A stretch of DNA of 64,000 nt from Erpobdella octoculata (taxonomy: Eukaryota > Annelida > Clitellata > Hirudinida > Erpobdellidae). The translations under genes were made by a program, and so were the position numbers. Every line of letters begins with the position of its first letter. Positions within the stretch are counted from its first letter, which is position 1. The stretch is taken from NCBI GenBank assembly GCA_963978895.1, contig OZ022238.1, positions 20,343,647 to 20,407,646 of the forward strand, in the 5' to 3' direction. This document shows positions 45,728 to 58,731 of the stretch, piece by piece. The notes under the pieces were generated by a model, which had not been told where the DNA came from, did no database searches, and saw nothing but the letters and a program-made list of their open reading frames with translations.

Positions 45728-48228
45728 GGGTGCGTTGTTAAATACATCCAGCGCTGCATCCGAGATTTATTGGATGGATGCAAGGATTGATTGGATGTGG
45801 GATGTATTTAACAACGGCTGATGAGTCAGGCGGGTGTAAACAAAATGGATCCAATAAAAAAAATTTTGCCGATCTTCCGAATTCCAATTTAATAATTGCG
45901 ACTGAATGTATAAAACACTTTTTTTTATGACTTTGAATCGGAAGATGACAAAGGTTAGCTAGGATATAGCTTAATTTTTATTTGAGACGCTTTATTAGTT
46001 TATTGGTGCTGAATTCGAGTTAATATAGCTCTGCAGTGTACAGAGATATACAGTACAGAATAATCTTAAAGTATTAAAATGTTAGATTAATATAGATTAA
46101 TGTTAGATTGATGACTATTTACTTTAAAATCATCTTATACAAATATATTTGTAGCACTAAGTTTTGTTTTGCAGCTGTGATAGACCAATCTAGATTAATC
46201 TAATCAATCTAATGTCTCCTTTAAAATTTAATTTGTAAGGAATACTAGATTTAATTATCATTGTTATAAGAGCTTTTGTGTACTTTCAGTGCAATTATTT
46301 TATAGGTGATAAAGTTACAGAGCAACAAGGCCACAGAAGATTTCTTCTTATGTGTAATGTGTGATTTAGATTTAAAATCCCTTTTTCAAATGAAGAAGTC
46401 AACATTTGAGGTAATTTACAATAGCTGAAAATCCCTTATTTTTAAAACTTGTAGACTAATACTATTTTTTTCTTAAGGGAGGTTTAGAAGGTTGAAGTAC
46501 TTAGATGTTGCCTGCCCAAGAACTGCTTCCACAATGGTCTTGACAGCTTGTTGCTTACACAACCTTTGCCTGGACTGATGATTTAGTTGATTTCAACACC
46601 AATCCAATGATGATCACTCATTTACCCCTCTGGAAAAAGATTTGAAAGCTAACTCGAAAAAAGGATTTAATAACACAACAACTTTTTAATTAAATTTGTT
46701 TATTTTGATTTAAATAAATTTTTTCCATCAATTTTAAATTGCTTTGTTAACGTCTATAAGACGTTCCATAAATCCAAAGAATTTTTCATCCCTCTCTTGT
46801 TTTTCCTGTTGAGTTCTTGAATTGTCTCAGGAACCAAGTCTAAGAAAACAGGAAAACTACCTTTAAATCTATAACAATTTTAAAAAAATTTATAGCAATA
46901 TCATACCAACTGCTAGGAGCCATACAGGTGATGGAGGGCCGACAATGCTGATCATGCTCCCACTTTTGTCTATCACAGCTGCAAAACAAAACTTAGTGCT
47001 ACAAATAGTTAATAGTTAAAAGATGATTTTAAAGTCCATTGTCATCCAGCCTAAGCCATCTCTGTCTATTAAAGTTGTAAAATTTTCTACTTTATTATAC
47101 AGAACAATGATTAAGCCAATAGTTATTCAGGGTTCAATCTCATATAATCCCCTCACCAACTTATTGGACTGCCTTCTTGCATAACTTCAGATGAATAAAC
47201 ATTATCTGCTATTTAATTGATACATTAAATTGATACATACATTAAATATAATGTGCTGCAACTCAAAACATCAGTTTTGTCCAGTAGTAATGCAGACATA
47301 TGTGACTCTCAATAAACTGTACAATTCATTTTGTGGGAGGATGCCTCCATGATTACAGGGGACCATTAAATAAAGTGTTCAAGTACAACATCATCACATA
47401 CAAATTCTGTTTAGAAGCAGTCTAGACCTTACCATGATCATACAAATCTTGAAAAAAAATCATTTCAATTAAAATATGAGGATTCACAATTAAACAGGTT
47501 TAGTATTGATTCATGACATGATTAGCTTATAAACTATTAAACAATAAAACTAAATCACAAGATTGAAAATAAAAAATGGGTGGTGGTTGAAATTTATTAT
47601 ACAGCCAATTATTAGAACATATGAGTGGTAAGCACAGTTTATTTTGATAAGAGTAAAAAATTATCAAGGTTGGTTCAACCATTGTGAAGGAAGATACACA
47701 TCTTATGTTAATTTTAGAAGCATCAATGTAAAATTGTAAAGGTGTACCTTTGAAATGAGCAATTTTTTGAGCCCATCAAAAGCCAAATAAAACTTGACTT
47801 TAAAGCTAAAACACTACACTTTATTGATTGCTTTGTGAAAAAACTAAGCAACGAAATTTTAAACTATCTCAGACAAAGGCCTAACAACCTAGGTAAACCA
47901 TATCACAACGTTTTACTAAAATAAAATCAAAATACTAACTTTCAGCAATAACCTCTCCGCTTCCACAATATTAGAAAATCTAAGTTTTAAATTCAAATTA
48001 AAACCATCCTTTCGAACTAAGAAAGTCTCGTCTGCAGTGGTACGGCGGTGGCCATCTTACATTTTATCAATCAATCCGCCCTCGAACAGGATTTATCGAA
48101 TGCCCATCCGATGACTAAGGAATGTAATTAACAACGCGCGACACTTCAACCCCGGATGTAATTAACAACGCTTTTTTGCTCATCGGATATATCCGATTAA
48201 CATATCCAATGAATTTAACAACGCACCC
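45728..48228. mobile_element. 2.5-kb inverted-repeat DNA transposon, PIF/Harbinger-like (tentative)
   Basis: The ends are GGGTGCGTTGTTAAAT on the left (45728-45743) and its exact reverse complement on the right (48213-48228). Subterminal copies of 'gcgttgttaattacatcc' lie inside the right end (near 48124 and 48157) and inverted near 45811. The flanks give either a 3-bp ATT duplication (45725-45727, 48229-48231) or, with one base fewer in each end, 5-bp CATTG. Rejoined, the host SINE reads continuously. A ~40-bp inverted pair lies inside (46150-46192 versus 46967-47008). I found no transposase; a Myb-type tail on the minus strand is the only protein hint. Confidence 0.7.
46743..46835 (-). pseudogene. 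Possible C-terminal tail of a Myb/SANT-like transposon accessory protein
   Basis: The minus strand reads TQQEKQERDEKFFGFMERL, then a short end and a stop. Gln/Glu/Arg-rich helices ending in FMERL-like motifs are common at the end of Myb/MADF-type proteins, including the second protein of PIF/Harbinger transposons. Only about 30 residues are visible, and an upstream in-frame stop suggests an exon boundary or decay. Confidence 0.3.
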
Positions 48229-48369
48229 ATTGCTAAAGGGGTAGGCGCCTATAAATGGCTGCCTCTGCAAAGAACCCTTCAGTGGCCTTGAAGTCCTTTA
48301 GGATTTACGCCACTCTAAATATTGTCAAACATTATTATTATTAAATCAATAAAACCTATGTTATACAAT

Positions 48370-48728
<359 letters not shown>

Positions 48729-48744
48729 AAAATAAAAAACATAA

Positions 48745-48895
48745 AAAAAATTAATATGGATCTCTTGATAAACAACGATGCTGGTGAATTCTCTTTGATC
48801 ATTTAATAGTTTTCCTTGCTGCGGATTAGGTTCAATATGCACCTTAATTTGACTTGCAATCTTTGAACGAGACAAAGCTACATATACCGTTGCAT
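48745..48895 (-). pseudogene. Helitron/Pif1-type helicase C-terminal fragment
   Basis: The minus strand reads ATVYVALSRSKIASQIKVHI, followed by [10 protein letters not shown] and VVYQEI. The VYVALSR block is the last conserved helicase motif of Pif1-like and Helitron helicases, and a QQG...VVY(K/Q)EI tail follows it in several Helitron proteins. It is cut off on the right at about 48900 and by the AT tract on the left. Confidence 0.5.
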
Positions 48896-48999
48896 TGAAG
48901 GTGCTCGGGGCCTGATGAAAAGGGTCACTTTTATGGGGGAATCGCAGTCATCTACAGGGACACACTCTCTGCCAAGCCACTCGCTCTGGACTGACGCCA

Positions 49000-49915
49000 A
49001 CTACATTTGAGATCATAACAACAATTTTTTCATCCGGTAAAACGAGTTTCATTTTTGTTTTGATATACCGTCATGGAAGCATTCTTGCGAGTGATCTGCT
49101 TTTCATAGAACTAGGAAATATTTTTGAAGCAATGGCGACGTACAATTGTCAGGTCATTATCACTGGTGATCTGAATGTCAAGGTCAAAATTTCTCTCGAT
49201 CCACAATCTGTTCGTCTGTTGGATCTCATAGGTCCATTTGGTTTCGTGTAGTCTGTTACTGGTCTTATGCATACGCAGGGTATTACTCTCGATTTTGTTA
49301 TTACTAGATCCGATCATCCTTCTCCATCTGTTGTCGTCAATCTGCGCAGGTCTCCGATCATTCTCTTATGCTTTTGTGGATTCCGGTCCGGCATCCTCCA
49401 GCTCGGTTTGTCGACATTAATACTTGTGCTTGGAGGAGTTTTTATTCTGGACGATTTCGGTCCGATCTACGTAGCAGCCTCCTGTGCAATCCGGTGGTCT
49501 ATGAAGATATGTCTATTGATCAGGCCCAGAAGCTCTATGACACTGCCTTGTCGTCGCTTTTCGATCGACATGCTCTTTCCCGTGCTGCCAAACTGCGTCT
49601 TCAGCCTCTCACGCCATGGGTTCATTGTGAGTGACCTGCCTCAAAATGGATATCACGACTGTTGGAGAGACGCTACAGATGGACTGGAGACCCGGGTGAT
49701 CGCACTCTGTGGATGAGCCAGGTACGGGCGTCTCACGACCTTTTAGGCAGACACAAAATTCTTACTGGAAAGGAAAAATCAATGACAGTCAAGGTTATCC
49801 TGCAAAACTCTGGAGAACATTGTCTGGGTTACTTGGCAGAGACTGTGGCAATTCAGCCCTACCCAATGATCTTGCGGCAGGGGCTTTCTTGAAAGCGTTT
49901 TTGGAGAAGACGTGA
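49000..49915 (+). pseudogene. Non-LTR retrotransposon fragment, endonuclease region
   Basis: Broken frames include IYRHGSILASDLLFIELGN, IITGDLNVKV (the endonuclease GDxN motif, about 49165), GITLDFVITRSDHPSPSV (about 49280) and, in another frame, FRSDLRSSLL...AQKLYDTALSSLFDRHA (about 49460-49570) and AASKWISRLLERRYR. The order fits the end of a CR1/L2-type endonuclease and its linker before the RT, which is absent. Frameshifts and stops make it dead. Confidence 0.6.
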
Positions 49916-50299
49916 ATGTTCGCCAGTCTACTTCGTCTGCTTTTTGTCCACACTAGAGGTGTGCACGGTAGTGGGGACAGCGGGAATACCGCGGATTTTG
50001 CGGTATTTCCGAGGAAATGGGGACGAATGAAGCGGTATCACCGCAAAAATAAAATAAGTTTTTTTTATACAAAAATTTTTTCAATAAACCGAAAGAGAAT
50101 CAAGTCATACATATCATTGCTGATGTGTTTTAATCTTTGCAACGCGACGTTATTTTATTGTTGGTATTGAGTTACTAAAGGTTTCAAAGTCGTAGGTTGC
50201 ATTATTTGTTAAATTTCCGAAGTCGTTCGAATTTTTATTTAAGAAAGGAAAAGGCTGAAATTAAATAAATTAGTTAGCTGCAACAGTGATCGGTTCAGT

Positions 50300-50983
50300 A
50301 CTTTGTTGTTGCGCCTTTACATTTCACTCTGTTGGATCCTGCGTTAGAAGATAATCCCGATGTTCTTCCAAAAGTAATGCGAGAAACTGCAATTGAAGGT
50401 TTGATTAATTTGTTTTCACATTATTAGGTTTTACATATAATATTTGAACTTTTTTAATTTTGTTAGAGATTTACAAAAGCTTGTAGATGTTGTAACACTA
50501 CATTCTGAGCCCCACAAGATGACTTTTTGAACAACCACCAGTCAAAAAAAGAAAACGTGGACAACTTTTAAGAAAACTTGTTTACCACAGGATGTGTTAT
50601 TAAACCGTTTTCATATTAAAAGCAGGAAAGGTTTTTAGACCTCAGTATTAATTCACTATTCAGCTGGTTGATTGTTGTTAATATATTATGCTTATATTGA
50701 ACAACTAGTTTCACAATGTTAATAATTATTTTTATAAGGCTGCTATTTGGCATTGAATGAAGAAAGTACACAGGGCAGGGCGACTTGCTTAGTTCTTGAG
50801 AAAATAACCAGTAGAAATGACAAGAACTGTCCCAAGTAGCAAGGAATATTTTAAGTTTGACAGCAACAAGCACATCCTCAGAGAGAGCATTCTCTATGGG
50901 TGCATTAACCATTAATGATCGAAGATCTCAGCTAAGTGGAAAAATCATTGATGAACTTTTATTTATTCATGGACTTAAATAAA
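50300..50983 (+). pseudogene. hAT-type transposase C-terminal fragment
   Basis: Near the end the plus strand reads ARNILSLTATSTSSERAFSM, then DRRSQLSG and IIDELLFIHGL, ending in a stop at about 50983. This is the hAT dimerisation block (usually ATS-x-SER-x-FS followed by R-x-x-L). An LFAHYL-like block lies near 50310. The region between is broken, so only the C-terminal remnant is supported. 49930-50300 shows nothing recognisable. Confidence 0.6.
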
Positions 50984-51114
50984 TAAATTGTTTTAAGTCA
51001 TATTACGGTTAATGCCGGATTAATCGCATTACCACCAATTTCTATAATGTGGCTGACTCGAAAGATGAATTTTTCCGGACGTAGGACAAAAACCATAATT
51101 GGCTCAACACATAT

Positions 51115-51986
51115 TGGCAGCAAAAAATAAAGATGTCGATGATGTCAATGCGATCATTCAAAATTTTCTTCCGGGACAGTTGGTTTCCTTTAAATCAGTC
51201 AACACAGTTATCAATAACGATAACGTAGTCAACTATCTCACAGAATTTTTGAATTTCTAAGACTGAACTACCACCTCACAATTTGATATTAAAAGTGGGT
51301 TCAGTTATCATAATGTTACATAACATTAATCAAACTCGACTGTGCAATAGAACGAGACTGGCTGTGAATAAGCTAATGAATAACGTGATCGAGGCAACGA
51401 TAATAAATGGTAAATACAAGGGAGAGGATGTTTTGAATCCGCGGATACCGATGACTCCAACTGATTTGCCTTTCGATTTTAAAAGGTTACAATTTCCTGT
51501 GCGTCTGGCATATGGGATGACCCTAAATAAATAACAAAGCCAGTCTTTGGAAGTTTGCGGAATTAACTTGGAGTTTCCATGTTTTGCGCATGGACAATTA
51601 TATGTTGCACGTTCGCGTGTCGGAAAATCATCATCGTTGTACATTTATGCACCGCGAAACAAAACAGAAAACAAAGTTTATCAGAAAACTTTACAATGAT
51701 TAACTGCATTTATTTTTTATGTAAATAAAAAATATTGAATTTCCATTTAATAAGCAAACTAAAGCTTCTGATTTATTCGTGTATGCACAAGATGGAAAAA
51801 CAAAAAATATGGTGTTTCAACAATCATTCGAATAAAACGTTTTCAAATAGTTTTTTGGCCAAAAATGTACAAACAATCGAGGCAAGCTGGGTATTCCAAT
51901 CGAGCAAAGATGGAAACGGGACCGAAAGAGATAAAAACAATAGAAAAACCTCTAAAAACCCCGGGCAACGCTGGGTAACCCGCTAG
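51115..51986 (+). mobile_element. Helitron 3' part: helicase C-terminus plus 3' terminus
   Basis: Broken frames read NAIIQNFLPGQLVSFKSVNT, then LILKVGSVIIMLHNINQ, RLAVNKLMNNVIEATI, RLQFPVRLAYGMTLNK and FAHGQLYVARSRVGK, ending about 51700. These are the C-terminal motifs of Helitron Pif1-like helicases; Arg replaces the usual Cys or Leu in LYVA-x-SR. About 280 bp further on the element ends with a hairpin (CCCGGGCAACGCTGGG), TAACCCG and CTAG at 51983-51986, followed by T. This is the same terminus as the short repeats at 30556, 37577 and 38230. The 5' half is missing. Confidence 0.75.
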
Positions 51987-52061
51987 TAACCTTATAATTT
52001 TATAACCTTATATTTCTAACATTTTTAAAAAAATTTATAATTTCATATATATATTGTTGTA

Positions 52062-52228
52062 ATATCTTTGAAGTCGTATACCGGGTTCTCTGGAATGGTT
52101 TTGTAGTTTAATGGAAAATAATAAATGAGCTTTGGAACTATATCTTTTTCTCTGTCCAAATTTGAAAAAAACTTGTCGAGACATCATTAGATGGAAAAAG
52201 CTGAAGCCAGGACTATAGATTATAATAT
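52062..52228 (-). repeat. LTR-like end of a Ty3/gypsy-like remnant, minus strand
   Basis: Read on the minus strand it begins TATTATAATC after a degraded purine tract and ends 'attacaacaa'. The right-hand part aligns with the LTR at 56645-56823 ('aaaccattc', 'ggaccc', 'atacg'), so it is a diverged member of the same LTR group. Confidence 0.45.
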
Positions 52229-52229
52229 T

Positions 52230-53080
52230 ACCTTCTTCTTTATTCTGTTCCTCCCGAACAGTATAAGTGCCTCTGAAACATCCGACAAGGCCACGAACAC
52301 AGAATACCTTCGTCTTCACTAGTGGCCTTGACCGCAATTCGCAAACGACATGGCCAGTTCTTTTGACTGTTTGACGAAGTTTCTACCAGTATCTCTTTAG
52401 CCTGTGAGATCTTCCGATTCGATTTTGTGGGCTTGAATACCATGCTAAATTGTTACTTCTCAATTTTTTCATATATGACTGTCAATCACAGCGGGCCCTA
52501 ATTGGGTCACCGACAGTTCCACGCAACCGTACGGCGCAGTCAGTTTCCGACCCTCCACCACTTTTAAAGTTTTTAAACAAAGGACCACCGTTAATGCAGA
52601 ACTGCCCGACTTTCTCAAGCTCCACTCCTGCAAGCCACCACCAAAACGCAAATTCGTTAGCCAATCCGTTCTAAGCTGAGGCACTAGCATCCGTAAATGC
52701 ACTTTCCAACTGTTCCGCAACCTTCTTAGCCGACTCATCCGGGGTAGCATCACTCACACAGGCGCTTCGATCAGCAGACATCACCTGAAGCTCCGCTCCA
52801 TCTATTCCAAAATTACTTTTCTCCAAGTCCAACCCCACTCCAACGTCCCGGAACAAACAACCACCCAACATATCTGCTCCGCCATGCAAAAACCGTGAAA
52901 CACCTTTTCCAAACGCCACATCACAGGCGTCATCAGCACACACTTCAATCAAGCAACCGCGACCAAACATAAAACTGTCGAAAATATTTTCTACAACATG
53001 AATATATCTGGCAACCTCAATCAAGCAATCCTCCGAAACCTCTCCTACGGCTCCGACGATCTCCTTAAATTTTGTCAGAA
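52230..53080 (-). pseudogene. Ty3/gypsy-like remnant, minus strand (copy 3)
   Basis: Read on the minus strand, an ORF with GEVSEDCLIEVARYI, FGRGCLIEVCADDACDVAFG and VSRFLHGG (about 53080-52671) leads to SDATPDESAKKVAEQLESAF. A WWWLAGVELEKVGQFC block (about 52620) follows, then CELRSRP-like integrase-tail sequence (52335-52240). Copy 4 at 54574-55365 has the same order. The first ORF is probably gag-like but I do not recognise its fold. Multiple breaks. Confidence 0.5.
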
Positions 53081-53302
53081 GACAGCAACACTCAGCTGTA
53101 AGTCTTAAGAAGGAATTCCTTTGATTCAGTGAGAATTGACAGAAGTCAGGAATTGACTTTTACACTGTTCATGATATAACAGTAACAATGAAGGCAGATG
53201 CCGATGAAAAGTTAGCAATTTTACGGCGTAAACAAATCTTAAAAGTTCTATAAGAGGCGTTCTTTAAATATTCACATTTATTGATTGATTGAGAAATAAA
53301 TT

Positions 53303-53660
53303 TTACATCTTAAAAAAACATTTAAAAAAACAGCGCCCTAAAATGTATAAAATAATATTCCATTGAGCATGGCTGAAATCGAATAGATTTATGAGCACCA
53401 CCGTGTAAAATTTGGTTATAAATGTTGAACCAGTAATGTCCCGTACAGCCTCAGCATTTTTTACACTGCGATGAATGTAGTTTGATAATAGTACAACGTT
53501 CACCATTGATCTATCATAAAGTCGTTCGTATTCCAAATTATCCCTCACCTTCAATGCATCAACACTCGTCACCAGATTAAAGATATGATTATCACAGTTC
53601 TTGTAAGAGGATCAAAAAAGCACATCGTCAGAATTATAAATATTATCTTGCTCACTTTCT
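53303..53660 (-). pseudogene. Possible hAT-type transposase fragment, minus strand
   Basis: The minus-strand ORF (53572-53303) reads VDALKVRDNLEYERLYDRS, then a Leu/Ser-rich stretch and a KNAEAVRDITGS segment. The preceding bases read NCDNHIFNLV. This is similar in layout to the 'CAAH-x-LNL ... AAE-x-I-x-D-x-x-G' part of ZBED-like hAT transposases. Weak similarity, no catalytic residues seen. Confidence 0.3.
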
Positions 53661-53774
53661 ATAAAATCTGCTATTCTTTCACCCACTAGATCTTCATTAT
53701 TTTCATACATATCATATACTGGCTCACCCACTTCAGTTTCATCATCTATAGAAAGTTTTTCAGCCGCCAAAAAA

Positions 53775-53970
53775 GTAAAGTAGTTAAAATAGTTAACTAC
53801 TATAGTTAATAACTATTTTAAAAAATAGTTAACAACTGTAGTTAATAACTATTTTAAAATATAGTTAACTACTAGTTGTTAACCAGTTTAACAAAAAATA
53901 GTTGTTAACTATTTCTTAACTAATGTAGATTAGTTAATAACTAGTAGTTAACTATTTATAGTTAGTAAAT
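53775..53970. repeat. Palindromic TTAACTA-type tandem repeat
   Basis: Repeated 'atagttaactactatagttaataactatttt' fragments in both orientations over ~190 bp, self-complementary, followed by AT tracts (53980-54030). Confidence 0.75.
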
Positions 53971-53999
53971 ACCCATCACTGATATATATATATATATAT

Positions 54000-54562
<563 letters not shown>

Positions 54563-54573
54563 CTACCCCCTCC

Positions 54574-55365
54574 TTAATCCTGTTTGTCTCGAACAGCATA
54601 GTCGCTTTTGAGAGATGCGACTCGGCCACGAACGCAAAATTCCTTGATCTTCACTCGTGGCCTTGACCGCAATTCACAAACAACATGGTCAAGTCTTTTG
54701 ACCGTTTGACGCAGTTTCTTCCAGTCTCGCTGGAGCCTGTGCGATCTTCCGATTCGGTTTTGTGGGCTTGAATACCAGGCCAAATCGTTCTTCATATATG
54801 ACTGTCGGTCACATCGGGCCCCCATCAGGCTAGCGATGGCTCCACGCAACCGAAGCCGCAACTGGACGACACGGTCAGTTTTTGACTTTCCACCGCTCCT
54901 TCAGCCCCCAAACACAAGGTTGTCTTCGATGCAAAACTGTTCGACCGTCCTAAACTCTAGCTCCACTCCCGCAAGCAACCACCAAAACAAACTTTTCTGA
55001 GCTGGGGCACTAGCATCCGTAGAAGCATTTTCATGTTCTTCCGCAACATCTAGGGTAGCGGCCTTCTCTGCCGACTCATCCAGGGTGGCATCACTCAGCT
55101 CCATCTATTCCAAAATTATTTTTTTCAAGCTTCACCCCCACCCTAATGTATCGGGATTCATGGCCACTCAACAAATCCGGCACACCATGCAAAAACCGTG
55201 AAACACCTTGTCCGGTCGCCGCATCACAAGCGTCATCACCACACATCTCATTCAAGCAACCGCGACCAAAAACAAAACTGCCGAAAATTTTTTCTATATC
55301 AGAGACATCTCTGGCAACCTCGATCAAGCAATCTTCCGAGACCTCTCCGACGGATCGTACAATGA
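54574..55365 (-). pseudogene. Ty3/gypsy-like remnant with integrase C-terminal tail, minus strand (copy 4)
   Basis: The ORF 54861-54574 (95 aa) reads DLAWYSSPQNRIGRSHRLQR, then a DWKKLRQTVKRLDHVV block and RVKIKEFCVRGR. This pattern (hydrophobic-Trp-Tyr-x-P, K/R-rich, L-QR-DW, VKRL-x-DVV, R-P-x-x-K) matches the GPY/F end of Ty3/gypsy integrases. Upstream lie SDATLDESAEKA...FWWLLAGVELEFRTVEQ (55104-54901) and GEVSEDCLIEVARDVSDIEK...FGRGCLNEMCGDDACD (55365-55091). RT and the integrase core are missing between them. It abuts the plus-strand copy 2 at about 55370. Confidence 0.6.
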
Positions 55366-55369
55366 TTCT

Positions 55370-56644
55370 TGGCCACGAAAACAAAGTAGCAGCAGCGGTA
55401 CAACTGTTGAGAGTTTTGTCGCAGGGTTGGCGGAGGCAGTGGTGGACACGGTTCTGGACCAGCGGGTTGCTGGTGATGTGGGTTGCTGCGGCGAAACCCA
55501 ATTTGAACTGGAGTCCACCAGCTGTGTCTCAGAGCATGTGACGGATGACGGCCGTACCGACTGCACAGGTCAGGTGGGTCATGATGATGAGCCTGTCAAA
55601 GACGGTCATGATAAGGAACCTTGCAAAGATGTTCAAGATGAACCATGCAAAGATGGTGATGACGAGCCTGGCAAAGATTGTGGCAATGATACAGTCGGTT
55701 TGGACGTCGACAACAAATCTAAAAAAATTGACAAGAATGTTGATAACGAACTGCAAAACGATGCGGATGAAAGTAACGATGATAATTATAATAATGGCAA
55801 TAACAGCGATAGCTTTTACCCATACAGCGACGGTTCTGAAACGGAAGCCTCCATTACAGACGACAGTACCGAATATTCAGGGTCAGATTTTAGTGACGAA
55901 TCTGACTCGGATGAAGCAACCGAGGATTTAAAAACAGACAAAACTCCAATGGCGAAATACGTCGAAGCTAACTTGACAAAAAAAGAAGACACTGATTTGA
56001 GGGAAGATGGCGATGATTTGAAGAAAGATCCGCTGGACGATACGAAAGTTGACACCGATGAAAGAGCCGAGTTGGAATGTGAAAAGAAAACGTTCGATTG
56101 TAGCTTGGAAGAAAACAAAGATGACGGCGATGAACTCCAAAACAACAATAGCAATGCAGCCAGCAAAAACTCTGAAAAGTATGAGCCAAGAACAGAGAAC
56201 GGTAACGAGGATTCTAAATCAGATGAATCCACAGAGGATTCTAGATCAGATAGACTAAGAGTCATTTTAAGATCAAATAACAGTTTGATGAAAGGACTTA
56301 TTGGATTTATGGAACGTGTTTTTAAAAAACCTTTTGAAGAGTTTCTTGAGAAAGATCTAAAAGATGTGAAGGAAGAAGAAAAGGCAGACAGTTCCGATAA
56401 ACGTGCAAAGATGTTCAGGACGAGGCATGCACAAAGGCTGTGATGAACCGTGCAGAAATGGCGACGATTAGCCAAAGAAGGACTGGAAGAAACTGCGTCA
56501 GACGGTCAAGAGACTTGACCATGTTGTTTGCTAATTGCGGTCAAAGCCACGAGTAAAGATCAAGGTATTTTGTGTTTGTGGCCGAGTCGCATTTCCCAAA
56601 AGCGACTATGCTGTTTGAGACGAACAGGATTAAGAAGGGGGTAG
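55370..56644 (+). pseudogene. Ty3/gypsy-like remnant: acidic DEPCKD-repeat ORF and integrase tail (copy 2)
   Basis: An open frame to 56443 (formally open from 55208, but its first ~55 codons are antisense to copy 4) encodes about 355 acidic residues. Near 55565-55690 it has repeated DEPVKD / EPCKD / DEPCKDGDDEPGKD units. Long Asp/Ser/Asn-rich stretches follow, then a Lys/Glu-rich end (GFMERVFKKPFEEFLEKDL). After a frame change near 56405 come the WKKLRQTVKRLDHV integrase-tail segment, the polypurine 'agaagggggtag' (about 56633) and an LTR. Copy 1 at 8225-9155 has the same structure. The role of the acidic region is unknown. Confidence 0.55.
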
Positions 56645-57016
<372 letters not shown>

Positions 57017-57233
57017 GGAACGTAGTGACCGGGAAGCGCAAGAGACGTTCGTGAATTACCAGTGGAGGCCATCGCATTTTCTGCTGAAAGTTTGATTGTA
57101 TGTAAGTCTATGAACCGACACAATATTTTTACAAATTCGTGCTTATAACCACGGTTTACTTTTATATTTTTATGCTAGATTTATAAACATATTAGCAAGT
57201 CAATGCTCATCACAGCTTAATACGTGCAATAGC

Positions 57234-58731
57234 GATTCTAGGACTGTTCATCAAAGGACGATTCATCAAAGGACTGTTCATCAAGGACTATTCATCATGG
57301 GGCTATTCATCTAAGGACTATTCTTCAAAGGACTATTCATCAAGAAGACGGTTCATCATAAGGACTGTTCATCATGTCTATTCATTTAATGTCTATTCAT
57401 CCAGCGGACTATTCATCAAAAAAGTTAATAAAATTGTTTAAGATGTTATTTTCAACCAGAATATGTAACCAAAATAAAGGGTTATTTATATCAGATTTAC
57501 AGTGCTAATGTGCTTGCATCCAAATACTTTATACGTTATAATAGAACTAGCGGGGTACCCGGCGTTGCCCGGAGTTTTTAGAGGTTTTTCGATCGTTTTT
57601 CTTTCGCTCCCGTTTTTTTTCCTCGCTTGCTCTCACGCTCCCGGTCGCTCTCTCTTCTCGCTTGTCTCCAGCTCCCGGTCGCCTTCCCGCTCCCGGTCAC
57701 AGCACCAAAAAAACTAAATTTTATTGTTTTCGTAAACCGTATATGTACACATTCACCAAAGGCCACAAACACGTCAAAGCATCACGCATGTCAAATCTGG
57801 CATCGGTCGTTTAACACCAAGGGGCAACACTTCATAGACACTTATGCCTCGAGCAATCAACATGTTTGTAGAAGACATGGTTGTAATTTATTGCAATTTT
57901 ATTCGTTACATACAGTAAATAAAACAACTGAACAAGAAATAATGTCAAGATCTTAAAATAAAACGAGCAAAAGACAATTGAATAAAAAGTTTAAAAAACT
58001 TCCTTCCACTGCTGGTACAAACTGTAGGTATATACACACTTAAACAGCCAGAATACCATACACCTCAAAACATCACTAACACCCGGTATACCACTTCTGC
58101 CACACTTCAAAGAGCCGCACACGCTCGCCTTAGCGAAGTCAGGAAAGGTTCCACATTTCAAAGAGACGCTTACGCTCGTCGATAAATCAACCAGACCCAG
58201 ATTTCATGCATACTTCAAATAAAAACTAGATACATTGTAAATCATTTAATTGATATAAAAAACCTATTTTGTTTTTGAATAAAAGTTGCCGTAGCGAATA
58301 GCGCTGAGAACAGCTGAAAAAAATGTAGCGGCGCTGCCATCAACGATCTTATGAGCCAATAGTAGGTACCGCTCTTAACAACCCTGGTTGCCATCACTAT
58401 TTTTTTTAAATTACTGATATGTTTAAAATTTATGTGATCAAATATGAAGAACTGTCTTTTAAAAATACATCAAATTACTTTACGCTGAAAATATCTTGAG
58501 TATATATTGATAAAGGTTGTTGAGAAGGAGTGGCTGCAAAATTTGATGAATAGTCCTCTTGATGAATAGACTTTAGATGAACAGTCCTTATGATGAACCG
58601 TCCTCTTGATGAACCGTCGTCTTGATGAATAGTCTTTTGATGAATAGTCTCTTGATGAATAGTCCCTTGATGAATCGTCCTTGATGAAAAGTCCATTGAT
58701 GAATCGTCCTTTGATGAAAAGTCCGCATACC
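57234..58731. mobile_element. Foldback-type DNA transposon, copy C
   Basis: 1498 bp, flanked by the perfect duplication GCAATAGC (57226-57233 and 58732-58739). Same termini, inverted ~14-bp repeat arrays (57234-57420; about 58540-58731) and core as A and B. Its Helitron-like segment is the best preserved of the three (CTAG at 57547-57550, then 'cggggtacccggcgttgccc'). No transposase. Confidence 0.9.

Noticed and set aside
45815..45845. Hammerhead-like CTGATGAGTC
   Set aside because: No GAAA box or closing stems; it lies in the subterminal region of the 2.5-kb transposon.
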